Positions 9,418-16,797 of a stretch of 64,000 nt of DNA are shown here, one piece after another. The notes under the pieces are model-generated. The model saw only the letters and a program-made list of their open reading frames with translations. It was not told the DNA's origin and ran no database searches. The translations under genes were made by a program, and so were the position numbers. The stretch comes from VAZQ01 sp963753575 (GTDB taxonomy: Bacteria; Pseudomonadota; Alphaproteobacteria; Rhizobiales; Xanthobacteraceae), in contig CAVWCR010000003.1 in assembly GCA_963753575.1 (NCBI GenBank), positions 4,712,001-4,776,000 on the forward strand, given 5' to 3'. Position 1 is the first letter of the stretch. Each line of letters begins with the position of its first letter.

Positions 9418-9690
9418 TCAGGCTCGGGGCGTCTTGCTGCCGCCGACGATGCGCTCGCAGTAGCCTGCGGGCACGAAGATCCACGCCTTCTTGTCGCCAC
9501 TGACGCGCGAGGTGCCGGCGCAGGAATTGTTGCCGGTCGAGGCGCAGTCGTTCTTGCCGGCCTTGGCGAGGCCGTAGCACTTTTCGGCTTTGAAGGTCGG
9601 GGCTGGCGCCGGGCCGGCTTGCGCCGCGACAATGCTCGGTGCGGCGACCGCGGCAGCAAGGGCCGATGCGATCAAGTAGCGTTTGCTCAT
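9418..9690 (-). CDS. bufA1: Bufferin precursor (DUF2282), copper-binding ribosomal peptide
   Basis: A 90-aa exported DUF2282 protein: signal peptide 1-24 (MSKRYLIASALAAAVAAPSI, cleavage after VAAQA) and a core with four Cys at 38, 49, 57 and 78 in the family spacing EKCYG...KNDCA...NSCAG...GYCERI, ending GGSKTPRA. In Caulobacter such peptides are modified by BufB/BufC, exported and chelate copper; by homology this is the precursor of a periplasmic copper buffer. ATG 9690 has a good ribosome site (GGAG 9 nt upstream); an upstream in-frame ATG would destroy the signal peptide. Probably transcribed from the SigF-like promoter at 9774-9799. Confidence 0.93.
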   Translation of the reverse strand: MSKRYLIASALAAAVAAPSIVAAQAGPAPAPTFKAEKCYGLAKAGKNDCASTGNNSCAGTSRVSGDKKAWIFVPAGYCERIVGGSKTPRA

Positions 9691-9773
9691 GAGTATGATC
9701 TCCAGGTTGGAAGTACGGCGCGACTGGTGTGCAGGCCCGCCGGCGAACCGGTCCCGGCTCACGGGGCGTTGAC

Positions 9774-9799
9774 TTCTTGGCTGGGCGCGAAAAGGTTAC
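9774..9799 (-). promoter_or_regulatory. Candidate SigF-type promoter of the bufferin operon
   Basis: On the minus strand GTAACC (9794-9799) is followed after exactly 16 nt by AGAA (9774-9777). Caulobacter SigF promoters are GTAACC-N16-CGAA, so the -35 matches fully and the -10 in three of four bases. It lies about 85 nt upstream of the bufferin start, in the gap shared with the divergent sigF gene, which fits control of this operon by the adjacent sigma factor. Confidence 0.6.
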
Positions 9800-9845
9800 A
9801 TCTGGGTGGGAGCGCGCTGGGCGGCGGCGATATCGCGATGGCAAC

Positions 9846-10421
9846 ATGGTGAGTGAGAGCCAGGAAAGAGACCGGCGGTTCGCCCTGCTCATGCGGGCCA
9901 CCCAAGAGGGCGACAACCAGGCCTATGGGCGGCTGCTGCATGAGCTCGTCCCGCTGCTGCGTCGCACCATCCACCGCCGGCGGGCGTTCCTGAAGTCGCA
10001 GGATGCCGAAGACCTGCTGCAGGACATCCTGTTGTCGCTGCATGAGGCTCGCCGCACCTATGACTCCGCCCGTCCGTTCTTGCCGTGGGTAATGGCGATT
10101 GCGCGCAATCGCATGGCCGATGGCGCCCGGCGCTACATCAGCCGCTCGGCCCACGAGGTGGTGGTCGACCGATTGCCTGAAACCTTTTCGGAGGATGATC
10201 CGAATACGATGACGGGCCAGTATGGCGACCCGGAGGCCCTGCGGCTGGCCGTGAAGGCTTTGCCGCACGGGCAGCGGCGCGCCATCGAGATGCTGAAGCT
10301 GAATGAGATGTCGCTGAAGGAAGCGGCGGCCCACAGCGGGGTGAGCATTGCTGCGCTGAAGGTTTCGGTTCACCGCGGCATGAATGCGCTGCGCCGGATG
10401 TTGGCCGGCAAGGATCGATGA
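9846..10421 (+). CDS. sigF: SigF-type ECF RNA polymerase sigma factor
   Basis: A 191-aa ECF sigma factor. Region 2 is QDAEDLLQDILLSLHEARRT followed by PFLPWVMAIARNRMADGARR; region 4 is LPHGQRRAIEMLKLNEMSLK followed by EAAAHSGVSIAALKVSVHRG. It is followed, with a 4-nt ATGA overlap, by its DUF1109/NrsF anti-sigma factor and is divergent from the bufferin operon, exactly the module known in Caulobacter, where SigF responds to metal and oxidative stress. Start at ATG 9846 (MVSESQERDR); 39 upstream residues in the same frame are unlikely because they cross the bufferin promoter region. Confidence 0.92.
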   Translation: MVSESQERDRRFALLMRATQEGDNQAYGRLLHELVPLLRRTIHRRRAFLKSQDAEDLLQDILLSLHEARRTYDSARPFLPWVMAIARNRMADGARRYISRSAHEVVVDRLPETFSEDDPNTMTGQYGDPEALRLAVKALPHGQRRAIEMLKLNEMSLKEAAAHSGVSIAALKVSVHRGMNALRRMLAGKDR

Positions 10422-11080
10422 TGGATACGAATACGCTGATCGAGCAGATCGCGGCCGACGCCGCCCCGGTCCGGCGGCTGCCATCGCCGTGGGTGCGCAT
10501 GCTGCTGTGGCTCGCGCTCTCGGTCCCGTTTCTGGCCGCTGTGGTCTGGCTGATGCCGAGCGAGATGCGACCGGGCGCCGTCGTCGCAGATCGTCAGTTC
10601 CTGATCGAGCAGGCGTTCACGTTGATCACGGCGCTCAGCGCCGCCGCCGCCGCCTTCTGCAGTGTTGTGCCGGGGTACGACCGCAGGATTCTGCTGCTGC
10701 CGCTGCTGCCGCTCGCGGCGTGGCTCGCAACGGTCGGCGAGGGTTGCTGGCACGATTGGATCACGCTCGGTGCGGACGGACTGCGGCTGCGGCCCGACTG
10801 GGATTGCCTGCCGCCCGCGATCCTGATCGGCATCGTGCCGGCGATCGCAATGGTGGTGATGCTTCGGCGCGGCGCACCGCTCATTCCGCGCGTCACCATC
10901 GCGCTCGGCGCGCTCGCGGTCGCGGCGCTCGCCAACCTCGGGCTACGGCTGTTCCACGTCGGCGACGTGAGCGTGATGGTGCTATTCTGGCACCTGGGCG
11001 CCGCCGCCGTGCTGGCGGCGGTCGCGGCCGGCTTCGGCCCGCGCGTTCTCTACTGGCGGCACGCCACGGCGAGCCGATAG
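10418..11080 (+). CDS. nrsF: NrsF-like (DUF1109) membrane anti-sigma factor
   Basis: A 220-aa DUF1109 protein with six hydrophobic segments (first WVRMLLWLALSVPFLAAVVW, last VMVLFWHLGAAAVLAAVAAG) after a short cytoplasmic N-terminus that would bind the sigma factor. NrsF holds SigF inactive at the membrane; in Caulobacter conserved membrane-proximal Cys residues sense heavy metals and oxidants. Here Cys are found in AFCSVVPGYD, EGCWHDW and DWDCLPPA. The start overlaps the sigF stop, coupling their translation. It converges with the next gene 12 nt away. Confidence 0.9.
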   Translation: MMDTNTLIEQIAADAAPVRRLPSPWVRMLLWLALSVPFLAAVVWLMPSEMRPGAVVADRQFLIEQAFTLITALSAAAAAFCSVVPGYDRRILLLPLLPLAAWLATVGEGCWHDWITLGADGLRLRPDWDCLPPAILIGIVPAIAMVVMLRRGAPLIPRVTIALGALAVAALANLGLRLFHVGDVSVMVLFWHLGAAAVLAAVAAGFGPRVLYWRHATASR

Positions 11081-11092
11081 GCAGCTTGCGCG

Positions 11093-11824
11093 CTATCCCG
11101 GCAGCATCTCGGCCAGCAGCCGCCCATAACCTTTGATCGGCTGGCGCACCGAGAGCCGCAGCTGCATCTCCCAGCAGCGCGCCGGCACCGGATGCACGAC
11201 CGGCACGCCGAGGTCCTGCTCCAAGAGGTCGATGATCGGCAGCACGCGCCAACCGGTGCCGAGGAGATAGATTGCATCGGCCTTACGATGCTTGAGGAAG
11301 GCCTGCTTGACGAAGGCGTAGACCTGCTCAGCCGAGAGCTGGCCGACCTTGTCGAAGTCGACCTTGAGGCCCTCCATGCCGAGCACGTCGAAGCCGGCTT
11401 CCACGAAATATTTGGCGAACAGGTCGTTGATGCCGCCGACGAAATAGGTCGCGCCCAGGATCTTCTTGGCCTTGAGCGCGTGCAGCGCACGCACATGGTT
11501 CGAGCCCGAAGTGAAGAACGGCAGCTTGTATTGCTTCTCCCATTTCTTCAGCAGCTCGGCCTCGCCCTTGAAGCCGAGCAGCATGAACGGCGGCGCGCCT
11601 TCCGGGTGGATGAGGTCGCAGCCGGCGTCGGCGAGTTGCTTGACCAGCGGCTCATAGGGCGCGGTCGCGCGCTTGAACTCGGCGGTGGTGCCTTCGCTGA
11701 TGTTGAGAAACAGCGGCAGCACGCCGATGCCGTCCGGCAGCATGCGGATCAGCTCCTCGAGCCCGCCCGGCCGCAGCGTCGGTTTGATGCAGCCGACGAC
11801 GCCGCGCCAACTGGTGAAAGCCAT
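11093..11824 (-). CDS. Asp/Glu racemase-superfamily protein, arylmalonate decarboxylase / maleate isomerase-like
   Basis: A 243-aa protein with the two-domain fold of arylmalonate decarboxylases and maleate cis-trans isomerases. Visible family blocks are IGVLPLFLNISEGTTAEFKR, LPFFTSGSNHVRALHALKAK, ILGATYFVGGINDLFAKYFV, the domain-swap repeat EAGFDVLGMEGLKVDF and DLGVPVVHPVPARCWEMQLR. The loop that normally carries the catalytic Cys in domain 2 (S-C-x-x-L pattern) reads LLGTGWRVLPII and lacks Cys, and the first-domain loop HPEGAPPFMLLG also lacks it, so the chemistry may differ. It lies 40 bp after an SDR gene, probably one transcript for a small carboxylic-acid pathway. Confidence 0.72.
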   Translation of the reverse strand: MAFTSWRGVVGCIKPTLRPGGLEELIRMLPDGIGVLPLFLNISEGTTAEFKRATAPYEPLVKQLADAGCDLIHPEGAPPFMLLGFKGEAELLKKWEKQYKLPFFTSGSNHVRALHALKAKKILGATYFVGGINDLFAKYFVEAGFDVLGMEGLKVDFDKVGQLSAEQVYAFVKQAFLKHRKADAIYLLGTGWRVLPIIDLLEQDLGVPVVHPVPARCWEMQLRLSVRQPIKGYGRLLAEMLPG

Positions 11825-11864
11825 GAAGATCTCCTTGAGCCTGCAGAACTGGATGAAGTGGGGC

Positions 11865-12647
11865 TTATTGTGGAACGAGCACGCGGCCGCCGTTCATGGC
11901 GACCCCCTGCCCGGTCATGTAGGCGGCGTCGGCGCTCGCGAGATAAGCGGCGAGCCCCGCCATGTCGTCCGGATAGCCGAGCCGTCCGAGCGGAATGGTG
12001 ATGCGACCGCGCTCCATCAGCTCCTCGGGTGTGGTGTTCTCCAAGGGCTGCGCGGTGAGTGACACGCCCGGGATGATGGCGTTGACCCTGATGTTGTGCT
12101 TCGCCCATTCGAGCGCGAGCGTCTTGGTCAGCGACAGGATCGCGGCCTTGCTGGCCGCGTAATTGGCGCCATTGACGGCGCCTTCGAGCGCGCGGCCTGA
12201 CGCGATGTTGATCACCACCCCGCGTTTGTTGGCGATCATTCCGGGGCCGAAGGCGCGCACGATCAGCCAGGGCGCCGTGATGTTGACCTTCAGCGTGCGC
12301 TCCCACACCTCCGGTTTCATGTCGAGCACGCTGGCGCGTGGATAGATGCTGGCGTTGTTGATCACGCAATAGGGCGTGCCGTAGGCATCGAGCGTGGCCT
12401 TGACCGCCGCATCGATGTCGGCGGCCTGGGCGAGATCGGCCTTGAAGAAGCGGGCCTCGCCGCCTTCAGCTTTCGCCTGCTGGACCGTCTCCTCGCCGAG
12501 TGCCGGATCGATATCCCAGACCGCGACCTTGGCGCCGTCGCGTGCGAAGCGCCGGCAGAAGGCGCGGCCGAAACCGCCGCCGCCTCCGGTCACCACCACC
12601 GCGTCGCCTCGCTTGATGCCGTCGCGCACTATGCCGTCGCCTGCCAT
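11865..12647 (-). CDS. SDR-family NAD(P)-dependent oxidoreductase
   Basis: A 260-aa classical short-chain dehydrogenase/reductase. The nucleotide motif is VVTGGGGGFGRAFCRRFARD, the acidic residue in AVWDIDP suggests NAD preference, NNAS is present, and the catalytic Tyr-Lys is in NYAASKAAIL. Probable roles are 3-oxoacyl or secondary-alcohol redox; the substrate cannot be told. The strong GGGGAGGG sits directly against ATG 12647, so a start a few codons downstream (GTG of VRDGIK) is also possible. Upstream gene of a two-gene unit with the racemase-like protein. Confidence 0.85.
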   Translation of the reverse strand: MAGDGIVRDGIKRGDAVVVTGGGGGFGRAFCRRFARDGAKVAVWDIDPALGEETVQQAKAEGGEARFFKADLAQAADIDAAVKATLDAYGTPYCVINNASIYPRASVLDMKPEVWERTLKVNITAPWLIVRAFGPGMIANKRGVVINIASGRALEGAVNGANYAASKAAILSLTKTLALEWAKHNIRVNAIIPGVSLTAQPLENTTPEELMERGRITIPLGRLGYPDDMAGLAAYLASADAAYMTGQGVAMNGGRVLVPQ

Positions 12648-12740
12648 CCCCTCCCCTGTTCTGCCGCAAGCTTCATGGCGCCGCCGGCCGGGCCTTCAGG
12701 CCATGGAGGCCGGTAGGGGCATCTTACAGGCGCGCCCGCG

Positions 12741-13172
12741 TTATTTGTAAAGCCGGACGTTCTTGACCTTCGACGACAGCGCCAGCCCATCCATGCAGGC
12801 GGGGGCCTCGCCCGGCGAGCAGGCGGTCACGTCATTGACCAGGATCGAGCCGAGCTGGCTGCACTCGCCCTCGGTCGAGAAGGTGCGCACGTTGGTGCGC
12901 TTGCCGCCCACCGGGCCCATCTCGGCGATCATGCGGCGCTGGATCACGCCCTCGGGATTGAACACCGCGAGGTCGAGCTTGAGGCTTTCGATCGTGCGGG
13001 GCGTCTTGTTCTCGATCAGGAAGGTGATCTGGCAGCGGTCCTTGACGGTCTCGGTGACGTTGAGCTCAAGCCGCGCCAGGTCTTCACGCGCCGGCTCTTC
13101 GCGCGTCGCTGGTTCGGCCGCCGCGACGACCGGTACGAGCGCACTCAACAGCAACAAGGCCACGCCGCGCAT
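12741..13172 (-). CDS. Small exported protein of unknown function
   Basis: A 143-aa protein with a clear signal peptide (MRGVALLLLSALVPVVAAAE) and a mature part with four Cys (DRCQITF, GECSQLG, TACSPGE, PACMDG) that may form two disulfides. The pattern LELNVTETVKDRCQITFLIE ... IESLKLDLAVFNPEGVIQRR suggests a beta-sandwich. I do not recognise a characterised family; similar conserved proteins occur in Hyphomicrobiales. ATG 13172 has GGGAGAG 8 nt upstream. An earlier in-frame start would translate a 15-bp tandem repeat as DAAAR units and lose the signal peptide, so I reject it. Confidence 0.7.
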   Translation of the reverse strand: MRGVALLLLSALVPVVAAAEPATREEPAREDLARLELNVTETVKDRCQITFLIENKTPRTIESLKLDLAVFNPEGVIQRRMIAEMGPVGGKRTNVRTFSTEGECSQLGSILVNDVTACSPGEAPACMDGLALSSKVKNVRLYK

Positions 13173-13204
13173 CGCAACTCTCCCGCTTCGCTCGTCCCCG
13201 CCCG

Positions 13205-13284
13205 CGTCCCGCGCAGCCGCGTCCCGCGCAGCCGCGTCCCGCGCAGCCGCGTCCCGCGCAGCCGCGTCCCGCGCAGCCGCGTCC
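13205..13284. repeat. 15-bp tandem repeat, 5.3 copies
   Basis: Perfect tandem copies of CGTCCCGCGCAGCCG fill this stretch just upstream of the exported-protein gene. The copies are identical, which suggests recent expansion. Because the period is a multiple of three, it stays open in all frames and can mislead gene calling. Confidence 0.95.
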
Positions 13285-13617
13285 ATTGTTAGCGGCGTCC
13301 GCGCGCGCGCACAATTGTTAGATACGACGCCAGTTTGGAACCGCTGCAAGAAGGGACCAGTGCCCCGCTTCCGACGTGTCGCCGGTGATCGGCGGCACTT
13401 GCGATTTCAACATTGAGCGCCTGGGCTCTTGACAGGTTTCCCTGAGTCTTGAGACATTTTGCCATCGTCCCAAGATTGTGCGCTGAGGGCCCGGCTCGCG
13501 GCCGGTGCGCCCCTGCGCGTCCCTTCACTCTCTATCTCCCGTGCTGCCGCGCCTTTTTGGGCGTGGCTTTTTCCTTTGGTGCTCCATGGCGCTCGAATTG
13601 CAGGGTCGCGCCGGCCG
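13285..13617. other. Intergenic stretch
   Basis: No convincing gene is seen here. Around 13358-13400 is a degraded copy of the GAAGTTC repeat family (AGTGCCCCGCTTCCGA half). The rest is GC-rich with no clear promoter for the HNH gene that follows. Confidence 0.4.
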
Positions 13618-14019
13618 ATGAGATCGCGCCGGGACCGGGCGAACACAGGATCGAACCGCCCTCCCGACGACGAGAACAAGGCTGCCCGGCGCCGGGCGCG
13701 GCAATTTCGCACGCGCTTCCTGGCAAACGATCGCCGCCGCGTGCGGCTCGCCTTGGAGCCGGACTATCGCGATCGCCGGCGCGCCGGCCGTTACGGGATA
13801 TCGCTTGAGGGCTATCGTGCGCTGGAGGCGCGGCAAGGCCATGCCTGCGCGATCTGTCGCAGGCCATCGCGCGTGCTCTGCATCGACCATTGCCATGTCA
13901 CCGGCCGCGTGCGCGGGCTTCTCTGTCGCAAGTGCAACAGCGCGCTCAGTTTCTGCGACGACGACCCGCAGCTCCTGCGCGCCGCGACGGCGTATCTGCG
14001 GAGAAGAAATGAAGAGTAG
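13618..14019 (+). CDS. Recombination endonuclease VII-like HNH protein
   Basis: A 133-aa protein with a C-terminal endonuclease VII domain: CAICRR, then CIDHCHVTGRVRGLLC and RKCNSALS give two CxxC zinc ligands around the catalytic DHCH. Such proteins are typical of phages and mobile elements, where they cleave branched DNA or nick it. The N-terminal 50 residues are Arg-rich. ATG 13618 is assumed; the frame is open upstream but the extension has a different composition. It stands alone among unrelated genes, consistent with a phage-derived cargo gene. Confidence 0.78.
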   Translation: MRSRRDRANTGSNRPPDDENKAARRRARQFRTRFLANDRRRVRLALEPDYRDRRRAGRYGISLEGYRALEARQGHACAICRRPSRVLCIDHCHVTGRVRGLLCRKCNSALSFCDDDPQLLRAATAYLRRRNEE

Positions 14020-14041
14020 ACAGGCCCCGGGTGGTCAGATT

Positions 14042-14335
14042 TCACGGTCGCCCGCTCCACGGATGCTGCAGCGGCTTCGCTTCCGGATGGGTCTTAAGAA
14101 AATGGTGCAGGACATGCAGCAAGGTGAGCACATGCAGCCTGTCGCCGCCGCGCTCCGCTTTCCGGATATCATCGACGATCATGTCGCGGACTTTCTCGCT
14201 GCCGTGCTCGTGTGACAAGAGATATTGCGCCAGCGCGGTGGCGGCGATTTCGGGCATGTGCTCGTGCTCGGCGACCGCGAGCACCTCCTCTTCGGTCAAG
14301 CCGCAGAGCCCGATGCAGTCCTCAAGCGTGATCAT
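14042..14335 (-). CDS. Conserved hypothetical protein, small
   Basis: A 97-aa protein beginning MITLEDCIGLCGLTEEEVLA and continuing AVAEHEHMPEIAATALAQYL, with His-rich C-terminal LHVLTLLHVLHHFLKTHPEA. It is predicted mostly helical and soluble. The form is familiar as a conserved small protein of Hyphomicrobiales, but no function is known to me. The start has an excellent ribosome site (GGGAGG). Downstream tail contains PLQHPW. It lies upstream of nothing obvious; 300 bp separate it from the P1B-5 ATPase stop. Confidence 0.7.
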   Translation of the reverse strand: MITLEDCIGLCGLTEEEVLAVAEHEHMPEIAATALAQYLLSHEHGSEKVRDMIVDDIRKAERGGDRLHVLTLLHVLHHFLKTHPEAKPLQHPWSGRP

Positions 14336-14489
14336 GCGAGCCTCCCTGCAGGCCCCTCGCCGCACCTGTTGATTTTTCCCACGTATGGCGGCGCCGGCGT
14401 CAATGCGCATTCGCGTGCTGTTATTACGACCGCTCGATCGTGCGTTGGTATTGACCTGCATCAAAACAAATGGCCGGCGAGGAGCGTGG

Positions 14490-16784
14490 TCAGCCGCGCC
14501 CGGCGATGGCGTGCTCGTAGATGTCTTCTTCCTGGGCGTTGTGAATGCGCACCAGCGCCTCGATCGACTCGATCACGCGCTGCGCGTCCCGGATCAGGTA
14601 GCGGTCGGCGTCGTCGGCCGTGAGCCCATCGGCGAGCTGGCCAAGGAGCCGCGCCAGGTGGATGATCTCCCGGTGCGCCCGGCTCATCGCCCCGAGGCCG
14701 AAACCTTCGCCCAGAAGTCTGGCGAGATCGGGATAGACTTTGGTCTCGTCGTCGCGCTCGTGCCTGACGATCTGACGGCCGATGATCCCGCTGGCCTCTG
14801 CGATCAGCGTGACGGCGGCTTCGCCCTGCGCATCATCGAGCGCGTCGGCTATCTCGCGCAGCCGGTCGAGCGCGGATTCCATGTGTTCGTGATCCGCCCG
14901 CAGCGCGCTAGCGGTTGCGGCCGGCATCGCCGGCCGACGGAAGATGTGGCCGGGCGTCAGTGCCCGCAGCGCATTGAGAATGACCGCGACGTCGATCGCC
15001 TCTTGCGTCAGCGCGCCCGCAACCGGCGGCAGCCACCCGGCCGCCGCAAAGCCCATCGCTATTCCTGACATCGCCATTCCGGCCACAATGCTCTGCACTG
15101 CAATGCGGCGCGCGCGCCTGGCGATCACGACGGCGTCGGAGACGCGGTCGAGTCGATCGATCAGGATGACGACATCGGCCGCCTCCGAGGAAGCGCTGGC
15201 GCCGCGCCCACCCATCGCGATGCCGACCGAGGCGGCCGCGAGTGCGGGTGCGTCGTTGATGCCGTCGCCCACCATCACGGTCGGATGCAGCCGCGCTTCG
15301 GTCCTGACCGCATCGACCTTGTCGGACGGGACCCGGTTCGCAAGCACCGCATCGAGATCGAGCGCGGCCCCGATCGTTTCGGCTGCGTCGGAGCGGTCGC
15401 CGGTCAGCATCACGATGCGCGCGACCCCGCTCGAGCGCAGCGCCTGGACGGCGCGCGGCGTCTCGCGCCGCAACTCGTCGCCCAGGAGGAGCGCGCCGAT
15501 GGTGCGGCCGTCGACCGCCACGAACACGCTCAGTGCCGAGCGCCAGGCCGCGCGCCGCAGCGCCCGCACCGCCCAGTCCTCGGGCCTGCGTGACCCGTAC
15601 ACCAGCTGGTGCGATCCGGCCCGGACCACGCGGCCATCGATGATCCCTTCCAGCCCGGACCCAGGCGTTTCCCGCACCTGACTTGGGATGCTCAAGTCGA
15701 GCCCTTTGCGGAACGCGGCTTCCACAATGGCAGCCGCAACGACGTGATGGGACGCCTGTTCCAAGGAGCCCGCCATCCGCAGTACCTCGTCCGGGCGCTC
15801 GCCGGGCGCGGTCTCGATTGCGACCAGACGCGCACCGCCGACCGTTAGCGTTCCGGTCTTGTCGAACATGACGGTGTGCGTGCGCGCGAGCGCTTCGAAT
15901 GGCCGGCCACCTTTGATCAGGATGCCGAGGCGCGCCGCCTGCGCGACGCCCGCGATGAAGGCGACCGGCGCGGCGAGGATCAGCGGACAAGGCGTCGCGG
16001 CCACCAGCACGGCGAGCCCCCGAATGGGATCGCCCGAATAGAGCCAGGCGCCGCCCGCGACTAGCAGCGCGATCGGGAACAGCAGCAGCGCATAGCGGTC
16101 GGCCAGCCGGATGAACGGCGCCTTGGCGGTCTGTGCCGCGTGCACCATGCGCACGATGCCGGCATAGGTGCTCTCGCCTGCGGTCGCGCTTGCGCGAATC
16201 TCGAACGTCTCGCCGGCGTTGACGGTGCCGCTGCGCGCCGCCTCCCCTTCCCGGCGTGCGACCGGGATCGGCTCGCCCGTGAGTGCCGACTCGTCGATCA
16301 TCGCGCTCCGACTGGCGACGATCCCGTCGACTGGAATCACCTCGCCGGCCTGCACCAGAATGATGTCGCCGACCGCAACCTGATCGACCGCGATATCGGT
16401 GATCGCGGAACCCTGCCGCCGATGCGCGACGCGCGGCGCCCGGTCGATGAGCGACTTCAGGTCACGCTCGGCGCGCGCGACCGCAAAGTCTTCCAGCACA
16501 TTGCCGCCCGCATACATCACGGCGACCACGACGGCGGCGAGGTCCTGGCCGAGCACCAGCGCGGCCGACATCGACACGAAGGCGATCGCGTCGACCCCCA
16601 TGCGGCCCGCCATGAGATCGCGGACCATGGAAACGAAGAGGCCGACGATGACGGGCGCGGTGCCGGCAGCCCAGAGCCAGTCGGCAAGAATGGTGTGACC
16701 TGCGGCCCATGCCACAAGCCCGAGCACAAGCCCCGCCAGCGATGCGGCGATCAGGGCACGGCGGAGGAAACGTTCGGTCAGCAC
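14490..16784 (-). CDS. P1B-5-type metal-transporting ATPase with C-terminal hemerythrin domain
   Basis: A 764-aa P-type ATPase. Core motifs: actuator loop DESALTGEPIPV, transmembrane metal motif ATPCPLILAAP (TPC rather than CPC), phosphorylation site MFDKTGTLTVGG, HP-type motif EQASHHVVAAA, and hinge VGDGINDAPALAAASVGIAM. There is no N-terminal CxxC domain. The last ~150 residues are a hemerythrin HHE domain (ADHEHMESALDRL, VRHERDDETKVYPDL, SRAHREIIHLARL, HNAQEEDIYEHA). TPC plus hemerythrin defines the P1B-5 group, e.g. Sinorhizobium Nia, which exports Ni and Fe. I place the start at GTG 16784, 13 nt after the Bug protein stop; a longer frame would run into that gene. Probably co-transcribed with it. 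Confidence 0.88.
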   Translation of the reverse strand: MLTERFLRRALIAASLAGLVLGLVAWAAGHTILADWLWAAGTAPVIVGLFVSMVRDLMAGRMGVDAIAFVSMSAALVLGQDLAAVVVAVMYAGGNVLEDFAVARAERDLKSLIDRAPRVAHRRQGSAITDIAVDQVAVGDIILVQAGEVIPVDGIVASRSAMIDESALTGEPIPVARREGEAARSGTVNAGETFEIRASATAGESTYAGIVRMVHAAQTAKAPFIRLADRYALLLFPIALLVAGGAWLYSGDPIRGLAVLVAATPCPLILAAPVAFIAGVAQAARLGILIKGGRPFEALARTHTVMFDKTGTLTVGGARLVAIETAPGERPDEVLRMAGSLEQASHHVVAAAIVEAAFRKGLDLSIPSQVRETPGSGLEGIIDGRVVRAGSHQLVYGSRRPEDWAVRALRRAAWRSALSVFVAVDGRTIGALLLGDELRRETPRAVQALRSSGVARIVMLTGDRSDAAETIGAALDLDAVLANRVPSDKVDAVRTEARLHPTVMVGDGINDAPALAAASVGIAMGGRGASASSEAADVVILIDRLDRVSDAVVIARRARRIAVQSIVAGMAMSGIAMGFAAAGWLPPVAGALTQEAIDVAVILNALRALTPGHIFRRPAMPAATASALRADHEHMESALDRLREIADALDDAQGEAAVTLIAEASGIIGRQIVRHERDDETKVYPDLARLLGEGFGLGAMSRAHREIIHLARLLGQLADGLTADDADRYLIRDAQRVIESIEALVRIHNAQEEDIYEHAIAGRG

Positions 16785-16797
16785 CTCATGTGCTCGC

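Noticed and set aside
13173..13349. N-terminal extension of the exported protein containing DAAAR repeats.
   Set aside because: It would bury the signal peptide; a good ribosome site supports the later ATG.
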